NCBI GenBank assembly: GCA_026986785.1
Contig: JALSNW010000019.1
Location: 1 to 64,000 of the forward strand
Direction of reading: 5' to 3'
Length of the DNA stretch: 64,000 nt
From: Deltaproteobacteria bacterium
GTDB lineage: Bacteria; Desulfobacterota; Dissulfuribacteria; Dissulfuribacterales; QOAL01
Notes under the pieces: model-generated
Database searches by the model: none
What the model was told of the DNA's origin: nothing
The model's input: the letters and a program-made list of their open reading frames with translations, nothing else
Position numbers and translations under genes: made by a program
Part shown: one piece after another, positions 43,071-53,166 of the stretch
How the letters are laid out: every line of letters begins with the position of its first letter
How positions within the stretch are numbered: the stretch's first letter is position 1

Positions 43071-44051
43071 ATGGAAATGACTCAAAATTCCAAGGACATG
43101 ACGATCATCAGGCGAGGGAACGCGGGCCAGATACTCGATTTCATCTTTGCGAACAGTACCAGGATATGTGCAGTGATCGTCCTGTTGATCATATTTGCCA
43201 TGATGGTCTCTCTGTTCATTGGAGCATGGCCGGCTTTCAAGAAGTTTGGCCTTCATTTTTTTATAAGCGACAAGTGGAACCCTGTCACAGAAGAGTTTGG
43301 GGCATTGGTAGCCATCTATGGGACGATTGTCACATCGATCATTGCCATGCTGATTGGGGTGCCTGTGAGTTTTGGTATAGCTATATTCATCACCGAGCTC
43401 TGCCCGATATGGCTTAAACGTCCAGTCTCCACTGCTATCGAGCTCCTTGCTGCGATCCCCAGCATCATATACGGTATGTGGGGCCTTTTTGTTTTTGCCC
43501 CCTTTTTTGGTGATCACATCGAGCCCTGGATATCCGAATACCTCGGAGGCATCCCGTTTCTCGGGCATCTTTTTTCAGGCCCTCCCCTGGGTATAGGCGT
43601 GCTCACTGCTGGGATAATCCTGGGAATCATGGTGATACCCTTTATGGCCTCAGTCTTTCGGGACCTTTTCGAGGTGGTACCAGCCGTGCTCAAGGAATCG
43701 GCATATGGCATCGGTGCTACTACCTGGGAGGTGGTGAAGATGATCGTCTTGCCCTATACGAAGATAGGTGTTGTGGGTGGGGTCATGTTGGGTCTTGGAA
43801 GGGCGCTGGGAGAGACCATGGCCGTGACCTTTGTAATTGGAAATGCAGATAGGCTTGAAAGTTCGCTTCTCATGCCAGGAAATACAATTTCTTCAAGCTT
43901 GGCAAATCAATTTACAGAGGCTGTAGGTCAGATGTATACATCTTCTCTCATAGCCCTCGGGCTTATTCTATTTTTTATCACCTTTGTGGTGCTTGCTGTG
44001 GCCAAGTTTTTTCTTCTTCGCTTGACGCTCAAGGAGGGACAAAGGACATGA
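43071..44051 (+). CDS. pstC: Phosphate ABC transporter permease PstC
   Basis: About 326 residues, six membrane helices, with the permease-ATPase coupling loop (EVVPAVLKESAYGIGATTWEVV) and AAIPSIIYGMWGLF. I start at the ATG at 43071, which follows AAGGGAAAA. The frame is open back to 42981, but the extra 30 residues are unlike the family. It pairs with PstA, whose gene it overlaps by 4 bp. Confidence 0.93.
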   Translation: MEMTQNSKDMTIIRRGNAGQILDFIFANSTRICAVIVLLIIFAMMVSLFIGAWPAFKKFGLHFFISDKWNPVTEEFGALVAIYGTIVTSIIAMLIGVPVSFGIAIFITELCPIWLKRPVSTAIELLAAIPSIIYGMWGLFVFAPFFGDHIEPWISEYLGGIPFLGHLFSGPPLGIGVLTAGIILGIMVIPFMASVFRDLFEVVPAVLKESAYGIGATTWEVVKMIVLPYTKIGVVGGVMLGLGRALGETMAVTFVIGNADRLESSLLMPGNTISSSLANQFTEAVGQMYTSSLIALGLILFFITFVVLAVAKFFLLRLTLKEGQRT

Positions 44052-44902
44052 GCCAGTTGCAAAATATAAACATTCGTCTCTACAAGAGAAGGATCAAGTT
44101 AAATTTCCTTGTCCTTTCGGCCTCTTTGTTGACAACCCTTTTTGGCCTTTTCTGGCTGGTATGGCTCCTCGTAACCCTGTTCAGCCATGGCTTTCAGTAT
44201 CTCGACCTGTCAGTGTTTACACAACCCACCCCGCCGCCAGGTGAGGCTGGTGGACTGGCCAATGCCATCGTAGGGAGTGTAATCATCACAGTCATGGGTG
44301 TGTTGATTGGTGCCCCCATAGGGGTGATGGCCGGGACCTTTCTGTCAGAGTATGCAATGAGATCCCGCATTGCGCCACTCATCCGGTTCGTAAACGACGT
44401 ATTACTAAGCGCCCCATCCATTATTATTGGTGTGTTTATTTATGAGGTTGTGGTAGTGCCAATGGGCAATTTTTCAGGCTGGGCTGGGTCGCTTGCCCTG
44501 GCCCTTATTGCCCTTCCCATTATAGTTCGTACCACAGAAGACATGTTGAAAATGGTTCCCAACACTGTGAGGGAGGCAGCCTGTGCCTTAGGGGCCCCAA
44601 GGTGGAAGATGACGGTAGCAATCGTATACAGGGCGGCAAAGGCAGGTATCCTTACTGGTATCCTCTTGGCGATTGCAAGGATAAGTGGAGAGACAGCCCC
44701 GCTCCTTTTCACGGCCTTGAACAACCAATTCTGGAGCAGCAGTCTCAACGAGCCAGTTGCAAACCTGCCAGTAGTCATATTCCAATTTGCAATGAGCCCT
44801 TATGAGGATTGGCAGAATCTGGCATGGGCGGGTGCCTTTCTGATAACTCTCAGCGTGTTGGTCTTGAACATACTTGTGAGAACTTTCTTGAGGAATCGTT
44901 AA
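44048..44902 (+). CDS. pstA: Phosphate ABC transporter permease PstA
   Basis: A 284-residue partner permease with six helices and the EAA-type loop (MLKMVPNTVREAACALGAPRWKM). SAPSIIIGVFIYE and RISGETAPLLFTAL are typical. It overlaps pstC by 4 bp; pstB follows. Confidence 0.94.
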   Translation: MSQLQNINIRLYKRRIKLNFLVLSASLLTTLFGLFWLVWLLVTLFSHGFQYLDLSVFTQPTPPPGEAGGLANAIVGSVIITVMGVLIGAPIGVMAGTFLSEYAMRSRIAPLIRFVNDVLLSAPSIIIGVFIYEVVVVPMGNFSGWAGSLALALIALPIIVRTTEDMLKMVPNTVREAACALGAPRWKMTVAIVYRAAKAGILTGILLAIARISGETAPLLFTALNNQFWSSSLNEPVANLPVVIFQFAMSPYEDWQNLAWAGAFLITLSVLVLNILVRTFLRNR

Positions 44903-44980
44903 TCATCAACATCCCCTTTATTGCCGAGGCAGAGATGGCCAAGGATCAATGGAGCGGGGCAAGAAACAGGACAGATCGAT

Positions 44981-45847
44981 ATGGCAATGGATAATAGTGG
45001 AATGGAAAAAGAAAAGACCCTCCTGGAAAAAGGATTTTCTTCCATAAAACATACGGGTGATGTCTCAACTCCTGCCGGGGATCTTTCTTCTCTTGAGATC
45101 AAGATGAGGGTAAGAGACCTGGATTTCTATTATGGCAAGTTTCATGCTCTTCATTCCATAACCATGGATATACCTGAAAAAAGGGTTACTGCCATGATAG
45201 GGCCTTCTGGGTGTGGCAAGTCTACCTTGATAAGGTGCTTCAATAGGATCTATGAACTATATCCGAGGCAATATGCTACAGGAGAGATACTGTTGGATGG
45301 TAGAAACATCCTTTCTCCAAAGGAGGATCTCAATCTCTTGAGGGCCCAGGTTGGCATGGTCTTTCAAAAACCTACACCCTTTCCCATGTCCGTATATGAC
45401 AATATCGCCTTTGGGGTTAGACTCTATGAGAATCTTTCCAGGTCCGAAATGGATGAAAGGGTGGAATGGGCGCTTCAAAAGGCCGCTCTCTGGAAAGAGG
45501 TGAAGGATAAGCTCAGGCAGATTGGCACAGCCCTATCTGGAGGCCAGCAGCAACGTCTGTGCATAGCCAGGGCCATTGCCGTAAAGCCGGAGATCGTCTT
45601 GCTCGACGAGCCTTGCTCAGCCCTGGATCCCATCTCTACGGCCAAGGTGGAGGAGCTTATTGACGAATTGGTCAGTGACTACACTATAATTATTGTTACA
45701 CACAATATGCAGCAGGCAGCCAGGGTTTCTGATTTTACTGCCTTCATGTATCTGGGAAAACTCATAGAATATGACAGTACAGACAAGATGTTTACCAACC
45801 CAGTCAAAAAGGAGACAGAAGATTATATTACAGGTCGGTTTGGATAG
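44981..45847 (+). CDS. pstB: Phosphate ABC transporter ATP-binding protein PstB
   Basis: An ATPase of about 288 residues with Walker [12 protein letters not shown]-loop [11 protein letters not shown], signature [14 protein letters not shown], Walker [13 protein letters not shown] and the switch His in THNM. The N-terminus carries roughly 40 residues before the usual start ([11 protein letters not shown]). ATG at 44981 has AGGA 9 bases upstream; 44921 and 45002 are alternatives. Confidence 0.94.
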   Translation: MAMDNSGMEKEKTLLEKGFSSIKHTGDVSTPAGDLSSLEIKMRVRDLDFYYGKFHALHSITMDIPEKRVTAMIGPSGCGKSTLIRCFNRIYELYPRQYATGEILLDGRNILSPKEDLNLLRAQVGMVFQKPTPFPMSVYDNIAFGVRLYENLSRSEMDERVEWALQKAALWKEVKDKLRQIGTALSGGQQQRLCIARAIAVKPEIVLLDEPCSALDPISTAKVEELIDELVSDYTIIIVTHNMQQAARVSDFTAFMYLGKLIEYDSTDKMFTNPVKKETEDYITGRFG

Positions 45848-45921
45848 GATTCATATGGAGTGGCTCATTTTCGGCCGAACAGGGGGCCTTTAGGGCAATG
45901 GTAAGAAAAGGGGAATAACTC

Positions 45922-46590
45922 ATGCAAAGTTTTCACTACACGTTTCATAAGCAGCTCGACAAGCTGTTCGAGAGGTTTTTAAACCTTGGGGCCTTGGTAG
46001 AAGACAGGGTCATGAAGGCATGTGAGACAATAAAGACCAGGGATCCAAAGTTGATTAAATTTGTTTCCAGTTCCGACTATGAGATCGACGAGCTCGAGAT
46101 AGACATAGAAGAGGAATGCCTCAAGATCCTGGCTCTCTATCAGCCTGTTGCAAGAGACTTGAGGATCATCATCACCATCATCAAGGTCATCAGCGAGCTG
46201 GAGCGTATCGGGGATTATGCAGTCAGTATAGCCAGGAGGGTAGGGGACCTATCCAGAGCAGACATCCCCATGAGATACAAACCCGATTATGATGAGATGA
46301 TTTCTGCCGTGCTCATGATGTTGAAGCTCTCCCTTGATGCCATCACGAACCAGGATAACGATCTGGCGCACAGGATATTCATCTTGGACGATGACGTGGA
46401 CAAGCAGCGTACCAAACACTACGAAAAGGTCATCGAAGAGATACAGAAACAACCAGAGGCAGCTCGATACTTGGTGGATTGCTATATCCTTGCCAGACAC
46501 CTTGAAAGGATAGCCGACAGGGCAACCAACATAGCAGAAGAGGTCATCTATCTCATAGAGGGAGAGATAGTAAGGGGTGAGTTTGCCTGA
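45922..46590 (+). CDS. phoU: Phosphate-uptake regulator PhoU
   Basis: A 222-residue all-helical protein of two PhoU repeats, each with a metal-binding Glu/Asp pattern (ELERIGDYAVSIARRV and HLERIADRATNIAEEV). It links Pst activity to PhoR and represses the regulon in high phosphate. It is the last gene of the pst operon, 74 bp after pstB. Confidence 0.95.
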   Translation: MQSFHYTFHKQLDKLFERFLNLGALVEDRVMKACETIKTRDPKLIKFVSSSDYEIDELEIDIEEECLKILALYQPVARDLRIIITIIKVISELERIGDYAVSIARRVGDLSRADIPMRYKPDYDEMISAVLMMLKLSLDAITNQDNDLAHRIFILDDDVDKQRTKHYEKVIEEIQKQPEAARYLVDCYILARHLERIADRATNIAEEVIYLIEGEIVRGEFA

Positions 46591-46779
46591 TTAGGGCCCA
46601 TCAAACAAGTGGGCTGGCAAAAGTTGTTGTCCTATCCATTTGTGGCAGGTCCCTGTCTAAGGAGATCTTCTTCTTCCATATTGGGATATTCAGTCTTATG
46701 TTGTAAGAAATGAAAACCGGTATGTGGGTACTACTAAGGCCGGGAGGGGGATGGTGACCTTATTAGTGAGGATTGAGAT

Positions 46780-47865
46780 ATGGCTCTTTTAATGGACATC
46801 GTTTTGCAATCCTGGAATCTCCTGCTGTCTGCAGGTATATACATCCTCCTGGGAATCCTTGCTGCCGGCCTGTTCAAGGTATTTCTGAGTCCATCTGCTG
46901 TTTCGAGGCATCTTGGAAGGGGGGGGATGTCCTCTATTGCCAAGGCAGCCCTCTTTGGGATACCATTGCCCCTTTGATCTTGCGGTGCTCTGCCGGCGGC
47001 AGCAGCCCTAAAGAAACAAGGAGCAAGCAAAGGGGCTGTTACTGCCTTCTTGATATCTACCCCTGAATCAGGTGCGGATTCCATTGCCGTTACCTGGGCC
47101 CTTCTTGATCCTGTGATGACTGTGGCAAGGCCTGTAGCCGCCTTTTTTTCAGCCTTTATTGCAGGGATAATGGAAAATGTATTTGGGAGGGATGAGCACA
47201 TAGATACCAAGAAGGGGCAGTGCTGTTCGTCTCATGCCCAGACAGCGTGCCAGGGCCAAGATTGCGAGGCTGAAAACGAGGCCGTACACTATACGTTTCT
47301 CCAAAAGATATCGGCAGGTCTGCTTTATGCCCTGAAGGATGTCTGGGCAGATCTGGCAGGGTGGTTCCTTTTAGGCATATTCCTTGGTGGGCTGATCTCT
47401 GCGCTCATCCCAAGTGATTTGCTGGCATCCCACCTGGGTGGAGGGATCGGATCCATGTTTGTCATGTTGGCAGCAGGGATACCGATATACATATGTGCAA
47501 CTGCCTCAACGCCAGTTGCAGCCGCACTCATGATGAAGGGCGTAAGCCCTGGAAGTGCCTTGGTCTTCCTGTTGACAGGCCCGGCTACGAATATGACATC
47601 CCTTTCAGTAATCACTGGCATCCTTGGCAAGAGAGGTACTGTGATATACCTGCTTTCTCTTGGTGGCTGTGCCATAATGGCTGGACTTCTGCTCGACAGC
47701 TTTTATTTGGCCTTTGGCATATCTGCCTCTGCTACCATTGGTCAAGGGGCAGAGATGTTACCCCTTTGGTTTAGAACCAGCGGGGCGATATTGGTGTTGA
47801 TCCTCTCTGTCGGGCCTGTTTGGAAAAGGCTCATCTCCTCTTTGCACAAAAAAAGGACATGCTGA
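46780..47865 (+). CDS. Permease of the SO_0444/ArsP (DUF318) type with UGA-encoded selenocysteine
   Basis: Read through TGA at 46975-46977 (codon 66), this is a 361-residue membrane permease. The frame before the TGA ends GIPLPL and the frame after it continues SCGALPAAAALKKQGASKGA. Cys-type relatives read PLPLCSCGVIPAA, so UGA replaces the first Cys of the CSCG metal site, giving Sec-Ser-Cys. The second half has a Cys-rich cytoplasmic or periplasmic loop (CCSSHAQTACQGQDC) and the mirrored core IPIYICATASTPVAAALMMKG with LLTGPATN. Relatives are proposed to export Cu/Zn or organic arsenicals. GAGGAT precedes the ATG at about 7 bases. It follows the pst operon but has its own 190-bp upstream region. 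Confidence 0.87.
46975..47006 (+). promoter_or_regulatory. SECIS-like hairpin after the permease UGA codon
   Basis: Ten bases after the TGA, GCTCTGCC pairs with GGCAG-C-AGC (eight pairs, one bulged C) around the loop GGC, 46987-47006. The first loop G lies 18 bases after UGA, inside the usual bacterial SECIS window. The loop is smaller than average and lacks a GU, so confidence is lower than for hdrA. Confidence 0.5.
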
Positions 47866-48104
47866 GGGGCGTAGGTAGCGAGCTTGAGCCAGCTTCAGCC
47901 TACTTATGCCTCCCAACCAGCATGGAGTCGGTCTTTGGGAGCATCTAAATGTTGACAGGGGAAGAAAGTTGTTCTAAAAGAATATTATTTCACATGTAAA
48001 TATCATGATGAAAAGATATGTGCGAGGTCTGGGTGGTTGGAGATCTGCTTCTTCATATCTCCTGTAAATGGTATCTTTTAGCACGATATAAGGAGGGATA
48101 TAGG

Positions 48105-48863
48105 ATGAAAAGGGGTTGTGGGATATTGTGTTTTTTGTCTTTAATGGTTGCAGTTGGTGTGACTCCTGTTGGTGCAGCCATAATAGCACCTTCATATGAG
48201 TCGAGTTGTCATGCAGAAAATAGTCTTGGCTTACAGGATGATGGGCCTTATCATGCCCGTGCGGGAAGTGATAACAATTATGCAGAATCAATGGTTCAGG
48301 GTTGGGGCCTTGGTAGCCAGGCACACCTCGTAATGGGCAATGATGAGACGTTTTCTGGCAGCACCTTTTCTTTCTCTCAGTTTTCCCAGCCGTTTTCTAT
48401 AACAGATTCTGGTAAGGCCTGGATAGAATTTTCTTATGAGGGCAGCCTCTTGGTCTCTGATCCCAACTCAGGCCTTTCTGGAGAATACACGGCCTATTTT
48501 TATATCATCGCAGATGATACCTTTGAGCATTCCAATGGAGTAACTGGTATGATCCAAAAAGTGACCTCCATTCCATATGGAGATATATTTTATCTAAACT
48601 ATGATTTTTCTGATGAACAGGTTGGAGAGATTTTCACTGTGACATTGACCTTGGAGACAGGAATATCATCAGAGAAAGGAGTCAGTTATTCAGGCCAGGG
48701 TCATGCGGAACTTGTGGCCGATTTTTATAATACAGGCCAAATAATAGGCCTTGGTGGAGGAATACAGCCTCTGAATCCTGTGCCAATTCCAGCATCGGTA
48801 TGGCTTTTGGCCACAGGCCTTGCAGGTCTAATGGGGATTGGGATCAGGAGAAGATCTTTATAA
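48105..48863 (+). CDS. Exported protein with VPIPA-type C-terminal sorting tail
   Basis: About 252 residues: signal peptide (GILCFLSLMVAVGVTPVGAA), a beta-rich middle of unknown function, and a C-terminal tail VPIPASVWLLATGLAGLMGI ending in a basic IRRRSL. The tail is the VPLPA-CTERM variant of the PEP-CTERM family. GGAGGG about 7 bases before the ATG at 48105 fixes this start; the frame is open to 48018 but lacks a site there. The protein is probably surface-exposed or attached to extracellular polysaccharide. Confidence 0.8.
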   Translation: MKRGCGILCFLSLMVAVGVTPVGAAIIAPSYESSCHAENSLGLQDDGPYHARAGSDNNYAESMVQGWGLGSQAHLVMGNDETFSGSTFSFSQFSQPFSITDSGKAWIEFSYEGSLLVSDPNSGLSGEYTAYFYIIADDTFEHSNGVTGMIQKVTSIPYGDIFYLNYDFSDEQVGEIFTVTLTLETGISSEKGVSYSGQGHAELVADFYNTGQIIGLGGGIQPLNPVPIPASVWLLATGLAGLMGIGIRRRSL

Positions 48864-48865
48864 GA

Positions 48866-49102
48866 CTACCATTTTACCAGGGCTAGTAGTATGAGTCCAG
48901 TGAGCAACAAAGAGGTGTAGCCATGTGTTGGTACAGTAGAAGTTGCAACAGGGATTTGGCAGGGAGTCATGAGTAATAAGATATTTTCAACGTTATTCTT
49001 GATGGCCTCCTTCAGGGCATCAAGCAATCGTTGTAGCTGCCCTTGAATTTCACATTGATGTCTATACAAGGCCTGTGTAATCTTCAGGCATATCTGTGCC
49101 AT
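48866..49102 (-). CDS. Small protein with a VPTHG-helix C-terminus
   Basis: A 78-residue frame 22 bp after lptE in the same orientation. An amphipathic N-terminal half is followed by TSTVPTHGYTS and a single hydrophobic helix (LLLTGLILLALV) ending KW. The tail has the order of an exosortase sorting signal (short VPT motif, helix, basic residue) and recalls IPTL-type tails, but there is no signal peptide and no clear ribosome-binding site. It may be a real small membrane protein, a gene remnant, or chance. Confidence 0.42.
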   Translation of the reverse strand: MAQICLKITQALYRHQCEIQGQLQRLLDALKEAIKNNVENILLLMTPCQIPVATSTVPTHGYTSLLLTGLILLALVKW

Positions 49103-49124
49103 GGTTGGAGACTACAAATTCCAG

Positions 49125-49664
49125 CTAAAATACCCCTGTTATCCTGTGATGTACTATCTCTGCGATGTCCTGGCTTATCTTTTTTAGGGCACTATCCTTC
49201 CGTCCCTCTGTGGTCATAATGTCTTTTGCCACATAAAAGCCTTCCTCCCTGTAAATATTGGCGCTTTGCCAGATCTCTTTTCCCGTCTTGGCATCGGTGA
49301 GCTTGACAGAGCATTCCACTCCTATGCGCCTTTCTACTGCCACATCATAGCGTACATAGGACAGCCCTGTGGTATAGGCGCTGATGACTAGGCCTTCGAG
49401 GATTACATCTGCTTCTTCCCTTGGGACAAGCTTGAGGCCGCTATCGCGGAGGAACTCCTCCCGGAGTTCATCTGTGATCCAGGTTCCAAGGCGGAGTTCA
49501 TTACTGTTGTTCTTTATGGGGGCGACATAGATGGTCCGGATCCAATGGGGTAGCTGAACCCTTGTCTCTTGCCTATGATAACCACATGAGACACAGAGCA
49601 AAAAAAGCAGGGAAACTGCAATAATAGAGACGAAAAATCTTTTGGATCCGGTTTTATACCACAA
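49125..49664 (-). CDS. lptE: LPS-assembly lipoprotein LptE-like
   Basis: A 179-residue lipoprotein with signal helix [17 protein letters not shown]; the last Cys (about residue 27) would be lipidated, though the -3 residue is Cys rather than Leu. [30 protein letters not shown] is the LptE fold signature (DUF of the RlpB/LptE family). LptE plugs LptD in the outer membrane. It follows leuS with an 11-bp overlap, the same order as leuS-lptE in many proteobacteria. Confidence 0.88.
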   Translation of the reverse strand: MWYKTGSKRFFVSIIAVSLLFLLCVSCGYHRQETRVQLPHWIRTIYVAPIKNNSNELRLGTWITDELREEFLRDSGLKLVPREEADVILEGLVISAYTTGLSYVRYDVAVERRIGVECSVKLTDAKTGKEIWQSANIYREEGFYVAKDIMTTEGRKDSALKKISQDIAEIVHHRITGVF

Positions 49665-52161
49665 TATTCAATATCCTATCTCTTATGTAGATGAGCTTTC
49701 TGATCCTTTTGCCTTCCAGATGACGTTTAACATTTGTCTCCTTCATGGCAAGGGCCTCTACTTCTTCCTGACTGGAGCCAGCAGGTGCCTGGATTTTTCC
49801 CCTGACTTTGCCATTGACCTGGACTACTATGGTGACATCCTCCACCTGGGCGGCCTTCTCATCTGCCTCGGGCCATGGTTCAAGGCTTATTATCCTGTTG
49901 CGTCCGAGTAACCTCCAGAGCTCTGCTGTCATGTGCGGCACTACAGGGCTTAGTAACAGCAATATCGTTTCAACTGCCTCAAGTATCACTGGCCAGTAGG
50001 CCCCTGGTGCAATATTTGTCTTTGCCTCTGTTATATCACGCAAGATCGTGGATGTCTCGTTGGTAAGTTCCATTATGGCACTGATGGCCGTATTGAAGTG
50101 ATATCTCTCTTCTATATCCTGGGTGACCTTGGATATGGTTTGGTGGGTTTTTTGTCTGAGGGCCTTCAATTCTGGATACTCGGCGGCAGCCTTGGATAGC
50201 CGTGAGACATCCTCTGGAGGTATCTTTTTCAACATCTCCAGATTGTCGGTCACAAGGCGCCATACCCTCTGGAGAAATCTATGGGCACCTTCAACTCCCC
50301 TGTCACTCCATTCCAGATCCCTCTCGGGAGGGGCAGCAAAGAGTATGAAAAGACGTACTGTATCCGCACCATAACGCTCGATCATGGTGTTGGGGTCCAC
50401 AACATTGCCCTTCGACTTGGACATCTTGGATCCATCCTTGAGTACCATTCCTTGGGTAAGCAGACGTTCAAAGGGTTCATCCGCAGACAGATATCCAAGG
50501 TCCCTGAGCACCTTGGTAAAAAATCGTGAATAGAGCAGGTGCAAGATCGCATGTTCTATCCCGCCTATGTATTGGTCCACTGGCAGCCATCTGTCCACTC
50601 TTTGCCTGTCGAGGGGCAATTTGTCTTCATCTGGGCAGATATACCGTGCAAAATACCAAGACGACTCTACAAAGGTGTCCATGGTATCTGTTTCTCTTTT
50701 GGCAGGTCCACCACACTTGGGGCAGGTGGCCTCATAAAAGCTCTTGAGCTTGGGCAGGGGGGAGCGGCCCTTGGGATCGAATTCCACATCAAAGGGTAGC
50801 TCTACAGGGAGGTCTTCCTTGTTTACTGGTACGGCTCCACATTTCTGGCAATGGATGATAGGGATGGGGGCACCCCAATAGCGCTGGCGCGATATACCCC
50901 AATCCCTGAGCCTGTAAGTGATTTTGGGCCTTGCCTTGCCCTCTTTCTCCAGGAAGTCGACTATGGCCTTTTTGGCATCTTGGTTATTCATGCCATCAAA
51001 TGGGCCGGAGTTTATGAGTACACCTGGGCCTTCCCAGGCCTCGTCCATGTCTTCGGGATGGATCTTTTTGTCAGTGGGGGATATTACGACACGGATAGGC
51101 AGGTCATATTTCTTGGCAAACTCGAAATCCCTCTGGTCATGGGCAGGAACGGCCATTACCGCACCTGTGCCATATTCAATGAGCACGAAATTGGCTATGA
51201 AGATGGGAATTTCTTCTCCTGTTACAGGATGAATGGCATAGCTGCCTGTAAATACGCCTTCTTTTTCCGTATCGAGATATTTCCCCGATCTTACACGTTT
51301 TTTGTACTGTTCCATGAATTCCCGGACTGCCTGTTCCTGTTTGGTACCCTCGGCAAGTTTCTTGGCCAGGGGATGTTCCGGGGATAGGCTCATGAAGGTC
51401 ACGCCAAACAGGGTATCGGCTCTGGTGGTAAATACCTTGATGCAGTCCTTCTTGCCTTTGACCGGGAATTCTATCTCTGCGCCAATGCTTTTGCCTATCC
51501 AGTTTTTCTGCATAGTGATGACCTTTTCAGGCCAACCCTTGAGCTTTTCACAACCCTCAAGCAGCTCTTCTGCATAGGCAGTGATCCTGAAAAACCAACC
51601 CTCGAGCTCTCTTTCTTCTACTTCACTGTCACAGCGCCAGCATCTACCGTCTTCTACCTGTTCATTGGCCAGGACAGTCTGGCATTGTTCACACCAGTTT
51701 ACCTTTGATTTTTTTCTATAGACCAGCCCCTTTTCCAGCATTTCGATGAAGAAGAGTTGTTCCCATCTATAATAATCGGGATCACAGGTGGCAATCTCTC
51801 TGGACCAGTCATAGGATAGGCCCATGCGTCTGAGCTGTTGCCTCATGTAGTCAATGTTTTCGTATGTCCATTTTGCCGGGTGAATTCCGTGCTTGATGGC
51901 TGCGTTTTCTGCTGGTAGGCCAAAGGCGTCCCAGCCCATGGGATGCAAGACGTCAAAGCCTCTCATCCGTCTGAAACGGGCGATCACGTCACCTATCGAA
52001 TAGTTTCTCACATGTCCCATGTGAATCCTGCCCGATGGATAGGGAAACATCTCCAGACAGTAATAGGGCCTGTTGGCTTTTTTGTCATCGAGCCTGAAAA
52101 TACCCTTTTTATCCCAGAGCGTTTGCTGTTTTTCCTCAATTTCCTTGAAGTTATATCTCAT
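49654..52161 (-). CDS. leuS: Leucyl-tRNA synthetase
   Basis: An 835-residue class I synthetase charging tRNA-Leu. The HIGH-type motif is [14 protein letters not shown] (about residue 40) and the KMSKS loop is [12 protein letters not shown] (about 585). The CP1 editing domain ([13 protein letters not shown] ... [18 protein letters not shown]) lies between them, and zinc-ribbon cysteines are present ([21 protein letters not shown]). The C-terminal anticodon and extension domains are complete. It is cotranscribed with lptE downstream. Confidence 0.97.
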   Translation of the reverse strand: MRYNFKEIEEKQQTLWDKKGIFRLDDKKANRPYYCLEMFPYPSGRIHMGHVRNYSIGDVIARFRRMRGFDVLHPMGWDAFGLPAENAAIKHGIHPAKWTYENIDYMRQQLRRMGLSYDWSREIATCDPDYYRWEQLFFIEMLEKGLVYRKKSKVNWCEQCQTVLANEQVEDGRCWRCDSEVEERELEGWFFRITAYAEELLEGCEKLKGWPEKVITMQKNWIGKSIGAEIEFPVKGKKDCIKVFTTRADTLFGVTFMSLSPEHPLAKKLAEGTKQEQAVREFMEQYKKRVRSGKYLDTEKEGVFTGSYAIHPVTGEEIPIFIANFVLIEYGTGAVMAVPAHDQRDFEFAKKYDLPIRVVISPTDKKIHPEDMDEAWEGPGVLINSGPFDGMNNQDAKKAIVDFLEKEGKARPKITYRLRDWGISRQRYWGAPIPIIHCQKCGAVPVNKEDLPVELPFDVEFDPKGRSPLPKLKSFYEATCPKCGGPAKRETDTMDTFVESSWYFARYICPDEDKLPLDRQRVDRWLPVDQYIGGIEHAILHLLYSRFFTKVLRDLGYLSADEPFERLLTQGMVLKDGSKMSKSKGNVVDPNTMIERYGADTVRLFILFAAPPERDLEWSDRGVEGAHRFLQRVWRLVTDNLEMLKKIPPEDVSRLSKAAAEYPELKALRQKTHQTISKVTQDIEERYHFNTAISAIMELTNETSTILRDITEAKTNIAPGAYWPVILEAVETILLLLSPVVPHMTAELWRLLGRNRIISLEPWPEADEKAAQVEDVTIVVQVNGKVRGKIQAPAGSSQEEVEALAMKETNVKRHLEGKRIRKLIYIRDRILNIVV

Positions 52162-52216
52162 TTTCCCTTTTTTCTCGAAAAAAAAGCCTATTGGTCATCG
52201 CCATTAACAGATGCCG

Positions 52217-52675
52217 TCACTGCTGCTTTTCCTTGCATACCTCCCGATAGACAGAATCCAGGATGCCATTCACAAACCCTGCAGAGTTTGCATCTCCAAA
52301 TTTTTTTGCCAGCTCGACTGCTTCGTTTATTGCAACCTTTGGCGGGATCTCGTCAAGGTAACACAGTTCAAAGATCCCGAGGCGGAGGATGTTTCTATCC
52401 ACTGCGGCCATCCTTTCCAGCTTCCAGCTCTTGGAGAACCTGCTTATTATTGAGTCGATCTGTCTGCGTCTGGCAAGTACCCCTGAGACCAACAATTCTA
52501 CAAAACCGATCAATTCCTGGTCGTTGTGGGCACCGTTGGGTGCAAGGTCCTTTTTATATTCTTGCAAGGTCTGCTTAGTCAATTCTGCGGCGTCATCAGG
52601 CGTCATATCCCTTGTCCAGTCTGCCTGATAGAGGATCTGGAGGGCAATGGTGCGTCCCTTGCGCCTGCTGGCCAT
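52217..52675 (-). CDS. nusB: Transcription antitermination factor NusB
   Basis: A 152-residue all-helical NusB that binds boxA with NusE during rRNA antitermination. RRKGRTIALQILYQADW at the N-terminus and NILRLGIFELCYLDEIPPKVAINEAVELAKKFG are diagnostic. It shares one base with the end of ribH, the common ribH-nusB order. Confidence 0.95.
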   Translation of the reverse strand: MASRRKGRTIALQILYQADWTRDMTPDDAAELTKQTLQEYKKDLAPNGAHNDQELIGFVELLVSGVLARRRQIDSIISRFSKSWKLERMAAVDRNILRLGIFELCYLDEIPPKVAINEAVELAKKFGDANSAGFVNGILDSVYREVCKEKQQ

Positions 52676-53145
52676 TAGACATCTATCTCTTTCAGGAGAT
52701 TGGCCATCTCGACAGCGGCAAGGGCGGCGTCCCAGCCCTTGTTACCTGCCTTTGTCCCGGCTCTTTCTATGGCCTGTTCTATTGTCTCAGTGGTGAGAAC
52801 GCCAAAGGCAACTGGACAATCGGCCTTCATTGCAACCTGTGCGATCCCCTTGGACGATTCAGCCGCAACATAATCAAAGTGGGGTGTTGCGCCCCTGATG
52901 ATGCAGCCCAAACAGATTACGCAGTCGTATTTACCCGATGCAGCCATGCGTTTTGCCACCAATGGGATCTCAAAGGCACCCGGCACCCAGGCTACCTCGA
53001 TGTCTTCATCCCGTGCGCCATGTCTTATCAAGGCGTCAAGGCTGCCTCCCAGGAGTTTGGTCGATATGAATTCATTGAATCGTGCAACGATAATGCCTAT
53101 CTTGAGTCCTTCGGCATTTAGGTTCCCTTCAAAGTTTTTTGGCAT
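52675..53145 (-). CDS. ribH: 6,7-dimethyl-8-ribityllumazine synthase
   Basis: A 156-residue lumazine synthase. It condenses 5-amino-6-ribitylamino-uracil with dihydroxybutanone phosphate in riboflavin synthesis. [48 protein letters not shown] and [18 protein letters not shown] match the family. It lies between ribBA and nusB. Confidence 0.96.
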   Translation of the reverse strand: MPKNFEGNLNAEGLKIGIIVARFNEFISTKLLGGSLDALIRHGARDEDIEVAWVPGAFEIPLVAKRMAASGKYDCVICLGCIIRGATPHFDYVAAESSKGIAQVAMKADCPVAFGVLTTETIEQAIERAGTKAGNKGWDAALAAVEMANLLKEIDV

Positions 53146-53166
53146 TTGATATTATCCTCCCTCCCC

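Noticed and set aside
46591-46620. Terminator after phoU (GCCCA...TGGGC hairpin)
   Set aside because: Only 5 bp and no T-tract follows.
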